From: Xiphydria camelus | Lineage: Eukaryota > Arthropoda > Insecta > Hymenoptera > Xiphydriidae | DNA: 64,000 bases | Reading direction: 5' to 3' | Assembly (NCBI GenBank): GCA_963678675.1 | Contig: OY783192.1 | Location: 35,247,250 to 35,311,249, forward strand | Part shown: positions 44,201-53,955 of the stretch, one piece after another | How the letters are laid out: every line of letters begins with the position of its first letter | How positions within the stretch are numbered: the stretch's first letter is position 1 | Program-made: the position numbers and the translations under genes | The notes under the pieces: generated by a model | Databases searched by the model: none | What the model saw: the letters and a program-made list of their open reading frames with translations, nothing else | What the model was told of the DNA's origin: nothing

Positions 44201-47200
44201 TCTCTCTCCTCGTGGTACCTCGAAGCATCGGTCTCCTCCTCCTCCTCCCTTCGTCCCGCTCCATCGACGACGCGGCGACTTCGGAGAGCCGGCCGGCCGA
44301 TTCGGGGTCACAATAACGGACCCCGTTGACACGAGTCGCCTGTGTATACGTATGCATACCTACGCGAAGATGCGGGAATACGTTTCGCGCCCCGAGAGGT
44401 GGATTCCGCTGGAAACGCTAGCCTCCGGATATGCGAGACTCGAGGGAGGAGGGGGGTGGTGGAGTGGGCGCCGGGCGAGACGGTGGGTGCGACGTAGCCG
44501 AGGAATTTTCAATTTATCCGATATCGCGCGGACCTCGTTTCCTTCGGTGACACAATCGTACAACCGTGCACCGGCGGTAGCCTTCCCGTGCTACCCGTGT
44601 GTCGCCATCGACGACCAGCGAGCGCCTCGCGATCGCGCGTGGTATGGGGATCGAACCCGCCGTCGGCGCTCGAGTGCCGCCGGTAAACGAAATATTCGTC
44701 GTCCTCCGAAATTCGTGTAGGCACGACGAGAGGGGCCTCGCGCCGAATCTCGGCATCGCGTTCACCGGCAACCGGCTTCGGCTCCGTGTGTGTAGTAGCC
44801 ACACAGCCACGCGCGCGCGGTACATCGTACACACACGCATCCACTCGAGCGCTCGTTGAACCGGGAGAACGGACTGTAGAATAACTTCAGCCTCGTATTA
44901 GCATTCTTGCGTGAGCCCCGAGCCCACCGCATGCCTAGCTGCGCGCAGCGGAGTGACGAAGACGTCGCGCGTCATCCGGTCGGAATTGCCTACTCGACCG
45001 GGTCGTTTCCTCGCCGAACGACGAGGCTCCGCCTCGTAAACCCCGTCGAGGAAAGGGAATAGACGGGGTGGACAGCGAACGCTGAAGACGAACGAGGTCC
45101 TGCGGGCGCGAGAGGTGTTTGAGTATTCTCGTGCGTACGATCGCGCGCGTCCGTGGTGCGTGCGGATTTCGCGAAAAGAAGGGGGAAGGAGTCGCGCCTT
45201 TCGAGCTAGGATCGAAATAGCCGCGCGTAGCGTCTGCCGCGACGTCGATGCCGCTGGGAATGTTAAATCGCTCGAGCTGCAACTTTGTGTGTTCTTCGGG
45301 GAAATGAATTGCTTTGCCGGGAGGCGCGCAACAGGGGATTGATTCTAACGACGAGCGACGAAATGATCTTGCCCGGAATAAACACGATCGATCTACGCGT
45401 TCCGATGTATAACAGAGAAGTGATCGATAGCTCCTCGCGAGCGCGGGAAGGGCCTTGAAGGCGTGCACGCGTGCAAATCTGCGCGATTTCGAAAGGCATC
45501 GGCATTTTTATGGTGTCGGCGTACGGGACCCGAGCCCATAGCCACCGTTTGCTAAATACCGAAGGCTTCTTTCGTGAATTATTCAACGGGCTGCCTTGAA
45601 CGGAGAACATGTGTAGGCCGTCCGGTTCTCCACGCGCGTTCTCCGTTCTCGCGCGCGTCCCGTGCGTCTATACCTATCCTGCCTCGCAGCCGCTATCCCA
45701 TTCGTGTCGCAACGACCTCGAGAACTCTCGGAACGTTTCGTATCGTCGTAGCACGAAATTTTCCCTCGTCTAGTCGATCGCGTTTCTTCGGTTTCGCCTC
45801 CTGGCTAAGGGGGGAGAAGAGGGAGGGAAGTTGGACGAGTCGAAAGGGCGGAGGAGAAGTCTCGGTCGATCGCCTCGGGGGACGATTCGACCGAGAGGTG
45901 CTTCGGAGTGCACCGGCGCGCCGAAGGAGTGCCCCGCTTGGACGTTATGCCGGAGTTCCTGTGTTGCCTTATGCGAACCGGAAGTTACGAAGCCGTACCG
46001 GTTCTATTCGCCGCTGAGTATCTGCCATTGTCTTAAAATCTCGAGAGCGAGTCTATCGACCCCTGGTGCCTCTCCCTCCCCCCTTTCGTGACTTGCCCCT
46101 TTCCTTTCTCCCGCGCTTCTACTCTTCGGCGATTTCTGCAAATTCTCGAAACGTTTTCGAACGATTAGCGACGTCGGGCGAACGACGAAGCGGATTGAGG
46201 AAAGGAGGGCGAGAGAGAGAGAGAGAAAGATCTGTACGCAGTTCTAACGTCCTTTCTCTTATTTTCCACGCTCATGCAGATTCGTCCGTGCAAATTCACA
46301 TCGAGGTGAGTCGTTACTCTTAACCTCCTTCGACGTTGGTTCCGCGATCGAAGGGGGGCGAGAATCTCCGAACGGGGCAAAGTGAAAAAGGCGCGTCCCA
46401 TTTTTTGCCCCGGCCTCATTTTCCGCCCGTCTCGAGCATCGCGCGATAACATCGAGTCAACCGTTACATCTCGGCGCAACGCGTCGCGAAAAATTGCTCG
46501 GGACTCACCCTGTGCGCGTACGCCAGGTGCCACGTCACGTTGAAGCTGCTTCCCGACAGAAGCGATGTCTTGATGTCACCTGAAAAGAAAGGAAGAGCTG
46601 GTAAACACCCAATTAAAGCGCCGTGGCGAGCAATTTACGCCGGGAACTTTTTTTCCCCGGCTTCGCCAGTCATTTCGGTTGAACGGGATGGAAGATGTCG
46701 CCGAGCGCACGCGCGCGCGTGATTCGGGGGGAAATCGTCGTACGACGTCGTTGGCGCGTCGCGCTCGCGCAACTCGGCTGTGAAAAGTGGCGGAGCGCGC
46801 GATCGTTCGAGTTTTAACGAGCAAAGAATCTCTCGCGCGTTGCAGTTGCGGGTGAAACGCGGGGGCGCCGCGGCGGAGGGAGACGCGGATCGTGTTGCCG
46901 AAAGTTCCGGCGCGGGAGTAAATTGGTGTATCGGCACGCGACGGATCGATCGTCCGTATCGCGTCCAATCGGATCGGATGCGATACAGATGGCAACCTGC
47001 GCGCAACTTTTTCACCTCGGCTTCAAACAGGCTCGCCTTGCCTTACTCTCGATGCGAGCGACCGTGTCACAGTTTCGCTTCTAATTGCGAGAGACGCCGC
47101 GGTTCTCTCCGCGGTTCCGCGCCTTCTGCTCCGCGAGCCGCGGTAAAGCGAAATTCGCTCGGGGTGAGATTTTTACGCAACCGCCACCGTTATGCCCGCG

Positions 47201-50200
47201 GTTCGAGAAGACGCAAATCACGGGCGCGTTCTCGTAACGGGCGTTATCTGTGGGAGAGAATCGCGCGGGCCGATTCGATCGCGTTAAGCGCGTTCCCGAC
47301 GGAGAGCTGTAATGCGGAGGATAATATCTCGAATGGGAGAACACCGATTTCATAAAAACGATGAGTTATTGAAGGGGGTCATTTGCACCGGTGCCCGACT
47401 TGATTGAGGCGTTTCATTTGGCACGTTGAAATTGCACGAATAATTGAGATTTTGAGCCGGGAACACCGATTTATTGATGATATATGTAACTATATCTTGA
47501 TATTTCTATAAATAAATAAATTTAATAAATTAATTTTAATATTTTATAACTTAAACAATTTATTAATTATATACCTATATTATATTATATTCAAAATAAA
47601 TATGTAAAAAATTTTTAGTAATCATCTTTTCATTTGGTTGATTTAAGACCTTGACCTATTCTTAAGTCATTAAATTTTTAAAATTTGTATAGTTCACGAA
47701 AGGAGGAGATCCGTCAGTTCAGCCAGTATTAATCTTGAGACTCTTGTCGCTGTTGTTTATCTCCTCGCGAAATTTTCATATTCCTTCTTTCGACTTCTCT
47801 GAGACGAATTCGAATGGTGTAATACAGCTAGTTTTTTGCAGCTACCTCAAATGGAAATTGGGAGGATACAAAAATGATTACGTCAAATGGATCGTGTCTA
47901 ATCTGTGTTTATTCAGACGTTAAATTCTCGTTAAGATTCTGCTATACGCTTGTTTGGATTACAATTTCACTCGTTTGACGAGCGTTCAAATTGTACACGC
48001 TCGTTACCGATCGTCGAACTTCATCGATCGACTTTCTCCATCGATCGATATCGTATCGTCTCGATTCGGTCGTTTCTTCCTTGAAAAGAAAGAAGTATAA
48101 AATTACCGATATCTTATTGTTCCTTTAAAATATCGACCGAATAACCGTGCTCTCCGTAATTAGCGCAAAAACATATAAGACAGGGTGGTCGAGCTATCGA
48201 TTCTAAAGATTACGATTTTCGTGAAAAATTGAAATAGTATTATAACAAAAATTGAAATCTGAAATCTAAGTATCAACGTCTCAGTGCGATGTATTTTTTC
48301 ATGCCGATTCCAAAAATCGTAGTTATTTATATTGAGAAAGTCTGAAAGCAACACCGAGATATCAACGATTTTTTGTGAAAAAATAATTATCTCCTATGTA
48401 AAATTGCCGATATCTTATATTTCCTTTGAAATATCGACCAAGTAACCGTGATTTCCGTAATCAGTAGGTATTAAAAAACACACAAGATAGGATAGTCCAG
48501 CGATCGGTTCCAGAGATTTCGATTTTTCGCAAAATTTCAAGGGGTATTTTTTCACGCTAATTTCACAGATTTACCTAGAAAATCTGTGCCGAACACCGAG
48601 AAATCGGCGATTTTCCGATCGCTCGACGATACCGATCTTCGAGTCTTAACGGAGACGTTCGACTCGAACGACCGCGTTCTCGAGTGTCGACTGCCAACTG
48701 TAGCTCCGATGAAAGCGAATCGCTCGGTTCGTAACGTGAGAGTGGAAGAAATTCGTGGAATCTCACGATCCGGTTCGATCGCGCGTAACGACCGCACGAT
48801 CGTGGGCATAACCGTGCGACGCTCGCGAAAGAAATCTTTCGACCTCTGCGCGCGATTAGACATTTTTTCATTGAATTAACATGTGCCGCATAATTCGAGC
48901 ATCTGGTCTACTCGGAAATGTGTGTGTTTTTATTAAATATTCATGAAAACCATTAAAATTCGAGCGTTTGATAAATAACTATATTCGCTTTGCCACGCAG
49001 CATCGTAATCTCAACGCGTTGTATTTCTCTCTTTTCCTCTCTCTTCAGCGATTCGATCGCGATTCCTCGCATCCGATTGCCGATGGACCGATTCCTCGTC
49101 GAAATCCTCCTGGTTTTCCTTACGAACCGCGAAACTTTAATTTATCGCGCAAACTGGTTACGACTATCCGGAAGCTAAGCGAGCCCGGCTATGAACGTAA
49201 GACCGCAGGATGAATCGTTTGTTCCGTCCGACGAGTTTCTACACTTTCTGCACTCGACTCGCCAGTTTACGGACGAGTAAGGCCGTTCGCCGCTCGTCTG
49301 GACGTTCGCGCAGCTGATAATTATTCATGGTTGGTACTCCGCGTGTTTTTCTATTCTTCGTCGTACCGAATAAAAGGAGCGTTCTGTTCTTTCTCTCGAC
49401 GCGACATCGAGAGAATCCCCTTCAACTTCGTTATTATACCGGCAACTTTGTTTTTCCACTCGAGCGGCTTCACTCGAATGTCTTCCTCTCGCTGGAAAAC
49501 ACGTAAATTATGCAATTCAATTTAGAAACCCCCGTAAAACGACGACTAACGGTAACCGGACAATCCACTCGGTGATTTCGGAACGAATCGCTTTAAAGAT
49601 CATTTATTTCCGCTGTATTGGCTCACTTTTCGAGGGACGGCGTTTCCACTGTGGACAGCCCTACAGTACGAATGACTTGCAAGTGGAATTTCCGTTTTAC
49701 TTCTAGAATGTGCGCGGCGCATACGCCGGGTCCCCGGGCGATACTTTCCCCCCCCCCCCCCCCGGTTATGTCAATGCGTGCGAGTTTTTCCAGTAGCCGA
49801 GATACTATAAAAGTACCTACATTTTATACGCTTCACGCTGAACCCCCACATGAAATCTTACATAAAATTGCGTGCATCTTTCGAGTGCACCTAACATAAT
49901 TGAACGTAAGCGCGAAACGGAAGGCGTATCGCGATAGCGTGACTCGATCCCGACAAACCTGAAACGCGCATCACGCAATAGAATTTCGAGCCAATGCATT
50001 CGTTATACATAATGCGCAAAAACTGCAGCGATATTACAAATCCTCAGAAAATCAAACCCGTCGGGATTATCGCCACCCAATTAAACTGCCATCATCCCCC
50101 GCGAAATATAACTCCAACGCGCGTGCACGCAACACCCAACGTGTGAACGGCCGCGCGCGTTACGTGACCGATCGTGTAAACAAGCGCGGCCCGCATTTTA

Positions 50201-51886
50201 TTCGCGCGGGGCGCAATTATCCCGCGACCGGCTAATTATTACGGGAGAATGCGGCGTCGCGGAAAAAAGAAGTCTCCCCGCGGAGGAACCGCTGTAGCGG
50301 CGCAGTCGCGCGGGAATGCCCGCCAGTATTCGACGCGGCTTCGCGCGTTCGCAGCCGCCAGTGAAAGTCGCGTTGAATCGAAATCCCCACCCAGCCGGGG
50401 TTTCGCCTTAATGCCGTTTTCCCATAGTCTCGAGAGTACATTCCTGACTGGGTCTCTCTCTCTCTCTCTCTTTCTCTCGCGCGGTGGGTCCCCGGGAAAC
50501 GTCATCGCGTCCCAGTGTAGCCGGTGCTGGGAAATCTAGGCACTCTCGTCCCGCTATGTTGAGGTAGCCTACGAAGAACTACTCGGAACGATTGAAAAAC
50601 CGTGAAAACAACGTGCCATCGCGACGGAGGCTAGGTTCGATCTGCTCGGGTATACCTACAGGGCGATCGGTAATCTCCTCCGAGGCGGAAGACATCGATG
50701 CATCGACGCGTTCGATTCAGAGAAACAGCGACATCTCGCGGAACAATCTTCTCCGGAATTATGTTTATCGGCAGACTTATTCTATTCCAGCGCCGTACAT
50801 ATCCCGCCGAAGCGATGGTACGGCCGCCCTGTACATCGGCACAAGCGCGCGACGAAAGAAAGCCTCGATTTCTAATCGAATCATTAAAGTGGAACTGGCC
50901 TACCGTATACGTATAAGATACGCTTTGAGGGAGCAAAGTAGGCACCGCTGTACACTTATACGTGCGCACGAGTACAGAACGTACGGCAGGTGATGTACAG
51001 AAGTGTCGAAAGCGGCGTCGACGTCACCGATGCGTTCTTACAGGTATCATTCAGACGCGACGTCGATCACACTGCATTCATTTGGGCTCTCCTCCGTATA
51101 TATCATATTTTGACTTCACAGAAGGGCTGTGACGCGATTTCGAGCAATCACTTTTCTTTAACGAGATTCGCTCGATCTCGCCTCGATCATTGACAAATTC
51201 CGAAGCAATGGGCATGTTCACAACTTTGTGTACAACTGTTTAAAGTGCATGAATCGGAAGATTAGGGTATTAAAGTAATGTAGGTAAAAAAATGGGTCAT
51301 TAAACAATGTTTTTCCATTATTTTTGAGATGTTAAAGAAGGCATTTTCGTTTTAAAGCGTCGCACTTTCACCGCCATTTTAACTGACCAATCAGAGTCGT
51401 GCAACAGATTCTCCACCATTCACAAACCCGGGTTTGGCCCCTTGCCAATGGCTTTAGTGACGTCACTAAGGATTTCGTTTGAATCGAAGTCAAACTTTAA
51501 ACGTTAAAAAAAAAAGAAATCAGTGCTCAGAAAAAAAAACAAATACATCTTATTAATAAGCACAGAAAGTATCAACGAATGATCAAAAAAAAAAAAAATC
51601 GTGAACATGCCCATTAAGCCGGGAGAGCACGCACGCGCGCGTGCTTTGTTTTTCTCGCGAGCGAACCGCTGCTTCGGCTGCCTTTTTTTTGTTACACCTT
51701 CCCGCGAGAAAACAACAATCGAGAGCACTCACCTCGTGGCATGCCGCAGGGTCCCGGCGTCCTGGCGTTGTCCAGAAAATCCAAGTCGTACTTTCGCGCC
51801 TTGGGGAAGGTGAGGGCGACGTGCCCCCGCGCGACGGGGTAGTGCGCGACGCCCAGAAGGAGCAGGAGGCACGCGAGTCCCTTCAT
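34872..51886 (-). CDS. LPMO-like/EGF/DOMON/SEA single-pass membrane protein, 16 exons
   Basis: Sixteen exons total 3,777 nt (1,258 codons plus stop), and every intron phase agrees. Residue order: signal peptide 1-21; a module starting at His22 and ending WSCSDID near 149 that resembles the chitin-binding/LPMO fold; EGF-like cysteines about 159-226; first half of a DOMON domain about 235-290; Glu-Pro repeats about 297-600; second half of that DOMON 610-748; a second DOMON about 760-930; SEA-like domain about 940-1060; membrane helix about 1094-1116; proline-rich cytoplasmic tail to 1258. DOMON domains bind haem or sugars in known families; SEA domains occur in mucin-like surface proteins. The architecture suggests a cell-surface or extracellular-matrix glycoprotein, perhaps with a redox or polysaccharide role. 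I do not recognise the gene by name. Repeat-rich homologues tend to receive vague names based on composition. Confidence 0.9.
36105..36285. mobile_element. MITE-like inverted repeat in the last DOMON intron
   Basis: The left end TTTACCCTCCAAAAAATACA and then TTTGAATATCTG is matched by the inverted right end CAGATATTCAAATG and then TACTTTTTCTGGGGAGTAAA, with a few mismatches. It is about 180 bp and non-coding. Confidence 0.65.
36518..36693 (-). CDS. DOMON gene exon 15: transmembrane helix
   Basis: After a Thr-rich stalk it encodes the helix [20 protein letters not shown] and then [13 protein letters not shown]. The basic stretch RARRR follows the helix and gives a type I orientation with the C-terminus in the cytoplasm. 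Cys near the inner face could be palmitoylated. The acceptor is CCTGCAG and the donor GTAAGC. Confidence 0.93.
36813..37003 (-). CDS. DOMON gene exon 14: second half of the SEA-like domain
   Basis: It encodes [20 protein letters not shown], then a helix ([15 protein letters not shown]) and [19 protein letters not shown]. The autocleavage motif G-S-V-V-V of mucin SEA domains is replaced by N-G-V-I-A, so self-cleavage is not expected. The acceptor is TCTTCAG and the donor GTACGT. Confidence 0.88.
37098..37305 (-). CDS. DOMON gene exon 13: linker and first half of the SEA-like domain
   Basis: It encodes [20 protein letters not shown], then [20 protein letters not shown] and [16 protein letters not shown]. 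The pattern x-V-K-L-V-N, then P-D-F followed by a helix, then LPGY, matches SEA domains. The acceptor is TTTTTCCAG and the donor GTAGGT. Confidence 0.88.
37403..37745 (-). CDS. DOMON gene exon 12: main part of DOMON 2
   Basis: It encodes [20 protein letters not shown], then [10 protein letters not shown] and onward through [15 protein letters not shown] to [19 protein letters not shown] and the D-T-W-I strand are DOMON hallmarks. The exon ends at a GC donor (GCAAGT) rather than GT, and only that position keeps the reading frame into exon 13. Confidence 0.92.
37821..37898 (-). CDS. DOMON gene exon 11
   Basis: A 26-codon exon, [20 protein letters not shown] and then SKDEKM. W-T-G-I-G-F-S is the core strand of DOMON domains. 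The acceptor is TTTTCAG and the donor GTAGGT. Both ends are phase 0, so the exon could be skipped in frame. Confidence 0.92.
37996..38135 (-). CDS. DOMON gene exon 10: start of DOMON 2
   Basis: It encodes [20 protein letters not shown], then [19 protein letters not shown] and RWTYRTKK. Four cysteines probably pair within the domain. The acceptor is TTTTCAG and the donor GTAATC. It ends in phase 0. Confidence 0.9.
38356..38799 (-). CDS. DOMON gene exon 9: second half of DOMON 1
   Basis: It encodes [20 protein letters not shown], then [11 protein letters not shown] and [12 protein letters not shown]. These are typical closing strands of a DOMON domain (D-x-x-x-G and the T-x-x-F-R-R-K strand). 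Read with exon 6, the domain is complete. The acceptor is CCAATAAAG, with a weak pyrimidine tract, and the donor is GTAGTA. Confidence 0.88.
39214..39756 (-). CDS. DOMON gene exon 8: Glu-Pro repeat exon
   Basis: It encodes about 181 residues, nearly all repeats of a six-residue unit SEPEPK with T, N, S or H variants, roughly 22 EPEP cores in all. The acceptor is GTTGCACAG and the donor GTAACG; phase is one base in and one base out. The 18-bp DNA repeat also leaves the opposite strand open, giving a false Gly-Ser-rich frame. Such regions are usually extended, glycosylated spacers and vary in length between alleles. Confidence 0.9.
40518..40562 (-). CDS. DOMON gene exon 7: 45-nt microexon
   Basis: It lies between a CCCGTAG acceptor and a GTAAGCC donor. 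With the flanking spare bases it reads [21 protein letters not shown] could be cut by furin-like proteases (R-x-K-R). Both splice phases match, so it can also be skipped without breaking the frame. Confidence 0.8.
40658..41188 (-). CDS. DOMON gene exon 6: first half of DOMON 1 and start of the repeat insert
   Basis: It encodes [20 protein letters not shown], then a run to [18 protein letters not shown]. This is the opening strands of a DOMON domain, with the conserved G-x-x-W-V-G-x-G-W. A cysteine-containing segment follows, then Glu-Pro repeats of the SEPEPK type. It ends [16 protein letters not shown] with one spare base at a GTAGCG donor. Confidence 0.9.
41385..41616 (-). CDS. DOMON gene exon 5: EGF-like modules
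   Basis: Twelve closely spaced cysteines ([21 protein letters not shown], then TRC and onward to GWFGPGC) form two EGF-like units. The GHG-x-x-x-x-GRC-x-C and GW-x-GP-x-C motifs are typical. The acceptor is GCGCGTAG and the donor GTAAGTG. It ends with one spare base. Confidence 0.92.
41746..41869 (-). CDS. DOMON gene exon 4: end of the His module
   Basis: It encodes [20 protein letters not shown] and then [23 protein letters not shown]-x-x-C followed about 20 residues later by FWSCSDI recalls the end of LPMO domains, which have a Cys-x-x-Cys strand and a C-A-D-I ending. The acceptor is TTTTTCAG and the donor GTAAGT. It ends in phase 0. Confidence 0.9.
41962..42059 (-). CDS. DOMON gene exon 3
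   Basis: It encodes [20 protein letters not shown] and continues to SEFVEDDA, ending with two spare bases. The acceptor is GTCGCAG and the donor GTAAGT. It forms the middle strands of the His module. Confidence 0.88.
43518..43554. repeat. Partial copy of the dispersed hairpin repeat
   Basis: The stretch GTGGCGGACGCGTGACGG and then ACCGTATCTACTGGC matches the right arm of the hairpin at 56693-56785 over about 30 bases. Only one arm is obvious here. Confidence 0.5.
44149..44166. repeat. Homopolymer run of 18 C followed by a CT microsatellite
   Basis: Eighteen C, and about 25 bases later a TCTC repeat of about 20 bases. Confidence 0.9.
46509..46579 (-). CDS. DOMON gene exon 2
   Basis: A 71-nt exon with a TTTTCAG acceptor and a GTGAGT donor. 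It completes Gly52 and encodes [20 protein letters not shown] followed by AHR, ending in phase 0. TWHLAY-x-HR supplies two histidines (69 and 74). Either could be the second histidine of a copper brace if the LPMO comparison is right. NVT is a sequon. Confidence 0.88.
48060..48560. repeat. Two tandem copies of a dispersed repeat
   Basis: The blocks CCGATATCTTAT, then AATATCGACC, then AACCGTG and then GGTCGAGCTATCGATTC recur about 290 bases later as CCGATATCTTATATTTCC, AATATCGACCAAG, AACCGTG and AGTCCAGCGATCGGTTCC. A third copy is in the Bsg intron at 22985-23250. The unit also contains GCGATGTATTTTTTCA. The class is unknown. Confidence 0.7.
49748..49763. repeat. Homopolymer run of 16 C
   Basis: Sixteen consecutive C on the + strand. 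Similar long runs occur at 44149-44166 (18 C) and 17606-17623 (18 G). Confidence 0.9.
51207..51615. mobile_element. MITE with 15-bp terminal repeats and AAGC target duplication
   Basis: AATGGGCATGTTCAC at the left end is inverted exactly at the right end (GTGAACATGCCCATT). AAGC flanks both ends (51203-51206 and 51616-51619), consistent with a 4-bp target-site duplication. It is about 410 bp with no coding capacity. It lies in intron 1 of the DOMON gene, about 115 bases from the exon 1 donor. Confidence 0.75.
51733..51886 (-). CDS. DOMON gene exon 1: signal peptide and start of the His module
   Basis: ATG at 51884-51886 begins a clear signal peptide ([21 protein letters not shown]). Predicted cleavage after Gly21 leaves a mature protein starting [14 protein letters not shown], and PGPCGMPRG follows. 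The donor is GTGAGT at 51732 and reads off the - strand. A mature N-terminal histidine followed by TFP-x-x-R and then Pro-Cys-Gly is the pattern of LPMO-type proteins, where His1 binds copper. That comparison is mine and is remote. Confidence 0.93.
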
Positions 51887-53540
51887 TTTGCCGGTCGAGG
51901 GCTATTTCCACGATTTACGCGTTCCTCTCCCTCTCCCGCTTCGATGCTTCCGAAAACACGTGCGTCGGATGACGCGTCCGCGCGACTGCGGCCTGACGAT
52001 TCTCTCCGCTTCCGGGCCCCCCCGCATGGGGCTGCGCCCGCCCCTCTTCCGGATCCGTCTGAAAACACGAAGGCGGATCTACTTATCGGCGCTCCCGCCG
52101 CGAAATTCGCGCGCAGGTGTCGTCGTCGCGCGGCCAGCCCACTTTCTTTCGAATTCGACCATTAACTCCGTTAGCTCACGCGCGCGCGCGACCTTCTTTT
52201 TCTCAAACTCCGTTGCGCGTCCGACTCCTCGCGCGCGCGCGCGCGGAGAATATCGAAACGCGGGCGCACGCGCGCGCGATGAAGAATCCTCGTCGCTATT
52301 CGATCTCTCGGCAAATCGAGCGATCTACCCGCGTCGAAATTATGATCGGCGATCGAATTCTACCGTGCAAAACGGACCCGAAGGTCCCCCGGCGTGACCG
52401 CGCGAGAAACGGACGATTACCCATGCGCGACACCGTACCGCGCGTCTCGTATCGCGCGATGCATTTACCTGGAGAAATGCGCAGTAGGACGAGGAATGCG
52501 CGCGTCGACTCGATACAATCCCACGTTTGAAATCAACGCACCACTCGATTCACACCATATCACCGCGCGCGCGAGTCACTCGCTCTGCTCTCGCGATCCA
52601 AGAGACACGCGTCCGAACAAAAACCCCGGGCGAAGGGACGAGTCCGACTACCGTGGCACGTTATCACTAGCGTGCCGCGCGCAAAGTCCACGCGCCGTGC
52701 GTGCGTGCGTGCGTGTTCGGTTACGCGCGAAACTGTCGTAGCGCGGCCATATTGGTATCAGGCACCTCGGAGCGGAGGCTCTTTCCGTTCGTTCGTGACG
52801 AGGCCAAGTCCCGGACTGGCGCGGCGCGGCGGCATTGCGAAGTCGCCTTGGGCGAAAAAAAATTCACAAGACCCCGCGTCCGTCCCTCCGCGCCTCCACC
52901 TCCACACCGTCTCCGAGCTCCCTCTCGATCCAAGAGCGCGCGGCGCGCGCGAGAGAGCCAGCGTGACTCGAACCCGCGGCGGAGAGCTGAGCGCGCGCTG
53001 CCGCGACCACGACGCCGGTTCTCCGTGCGCGCAGCGCTCCTGGACGAGGTTTTCGGTACAGTCCGCGCCCCGCGTTGCGGGTCGCGTCACGGCGGGCCCT
53101 CGGAGGGCACGCGCACGCGCGCTCCCTTCCTCAGGCGGAGGACCGGACCGCGCGGTGAGTTCGATGCTTCTATTCGTTTGGACTCGCGCTCAGAACCAGG
53201 AGGAACGTCGCGCGACGAGACGTTGGAGAACGGAGGTGCGCAGCGAAAATAAGTCACTCGCGCGGTGATTATCTTTGGGTATCTACTCTGGAGTAAATCC
53301 TTTGAGGACGTCCCCACGCGTATCAATCCGACGGCCGTGCCGTGCCGCGCGCTCGGCCTTATCAGGCGCGAGACGCGTGTTATTTTCGCTGAAACGCGCG
53401 AGGGAAACCGACGACTGAGTTTGCTCGGTCGATTTGACCCTAGCCGACGAGGAACTTTCAATGTTACGAAATGTCCTTCGCGCAAGGTCTCTCTCTCTCT
53501 CTCTCTCTCTCTCCTTTGCTTCTGGTTTAGTTCCTATTAA
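51887..53540. other. GC-rich upstream region of the DOMON gene
   Basis: Very CpG-rich sequence with several runs of alternating C and G and many overlapping frames on both strands, none with a domain. It probably holds the promoter and 5' untranslated sequence of the - strand gene just above 51886. I see no convincing TATA box or defined start. Confidence 0.5.
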
Positions 53541-53955
53541 TTTTAAGTTAGATTGATATCTTTTCCGTTGCTTCCTGGTACTTTTAAGTTAGATTAATTT
53601 CTTTATCGTTGCTTCATTTATTAAGTTTATTTCTTCATTTTTGTTATTGCGGTATTTTATTTGTTTATTTTAATTTTATTGCCGTATCTATTCTGTGCTG
53701 TTTCTTTCTGTACAGGCACTTAGAGGGCCTGCCCTAGTGCCGAAATAAAGCTTCTTCTTCTTCTTCTTCTCTTTACTTCTTTCACTGCGCTTATTATTCT
53801 TAAGTTTATTTCTTCATTTTTGTTATTGCGTTATTTCAATTGTTTATGTTAATTTTACTGCTGTATCTTTTCTTCTGTATCTTTCTGTACAGGCACTTAG
53901 AGGGCCCGCCCTAGTGCCATAATAAAGCTTCTTCTTCTTCTTCTTCTTCTTCTCT
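53541..53955 (+). mobile_element. Tandem LINE-like 3' ends with CTT tails
   Basis: Two units (about 53631-53771 and 53810-53953) share TTAAGTTTATTTCTTCATTT, then TTTTGTTATTGCG and a hairpin (GGCACTTAGAGGGC and then GCCCTAGTGCC). AATAAAGCTTC follows and leads into a run of CTT triplets. A structured 3' end, a polyadenylation-like AATAAA and a simple-repeat tail are typical of non-LTR retrotransposon 3' ends. A shorter duplication (TTTTAAGTTAGATT at 53541 and 53582) precedes them. No reverse transcriptase is present. Confidence 0.65.

Larger units (their letters stand above)
42060..46508 (-). other. DOMON gene intron 2 (4.4 kb)
   Basis: It is GC-rich and CpG-rich around 44300-45900, with many overlapping but unsupported frames on both strands. 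It contains a C run at 44149-44166, CT repeats just after it, a near-perfect short palindrome at about 42980-43001 and a partial hairpin repeat at 43518-43554. The CpG-rich block could be an internal promoter, but no exon is visible. Confidence 0.7.
46580..51732 (-). other. DOMON gene intron 1 (5.2 kb)
   Basis: It has a GTGAGT donor and a TTTTCAG acceptor. It contains the MITE at 51207-51615, the tandem dispersed repeat at 48060-48560, an AT-rich block at 47480-47640 and a C run at 49748-49763. No exon or RNA gene is supported. Confidence 0.8.

Noticed and set aside
44636..44670. B-box-like GGTTCGATCCC on the - strand suggesting a tRNA
   Set aside because: The T-arm stem does not pair, and no acceptor stem or A box could be placed at the right distance.
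46780..47355. 191-codon + strand frame within DOMON intron 1
   Set aside because: It is Arg/Ser-rich, typical of open frames in CpG-rich DNA. Frames on the opposite strand overlap it, and no splice signals support it.
52672..53485. Long Arg-rich frames upstream of the DOMON gene
   Set aside because: Several frames on both strands are open at once because the sequence is CpG-rich and stop codons are rare. No domain or splice pattern was found.
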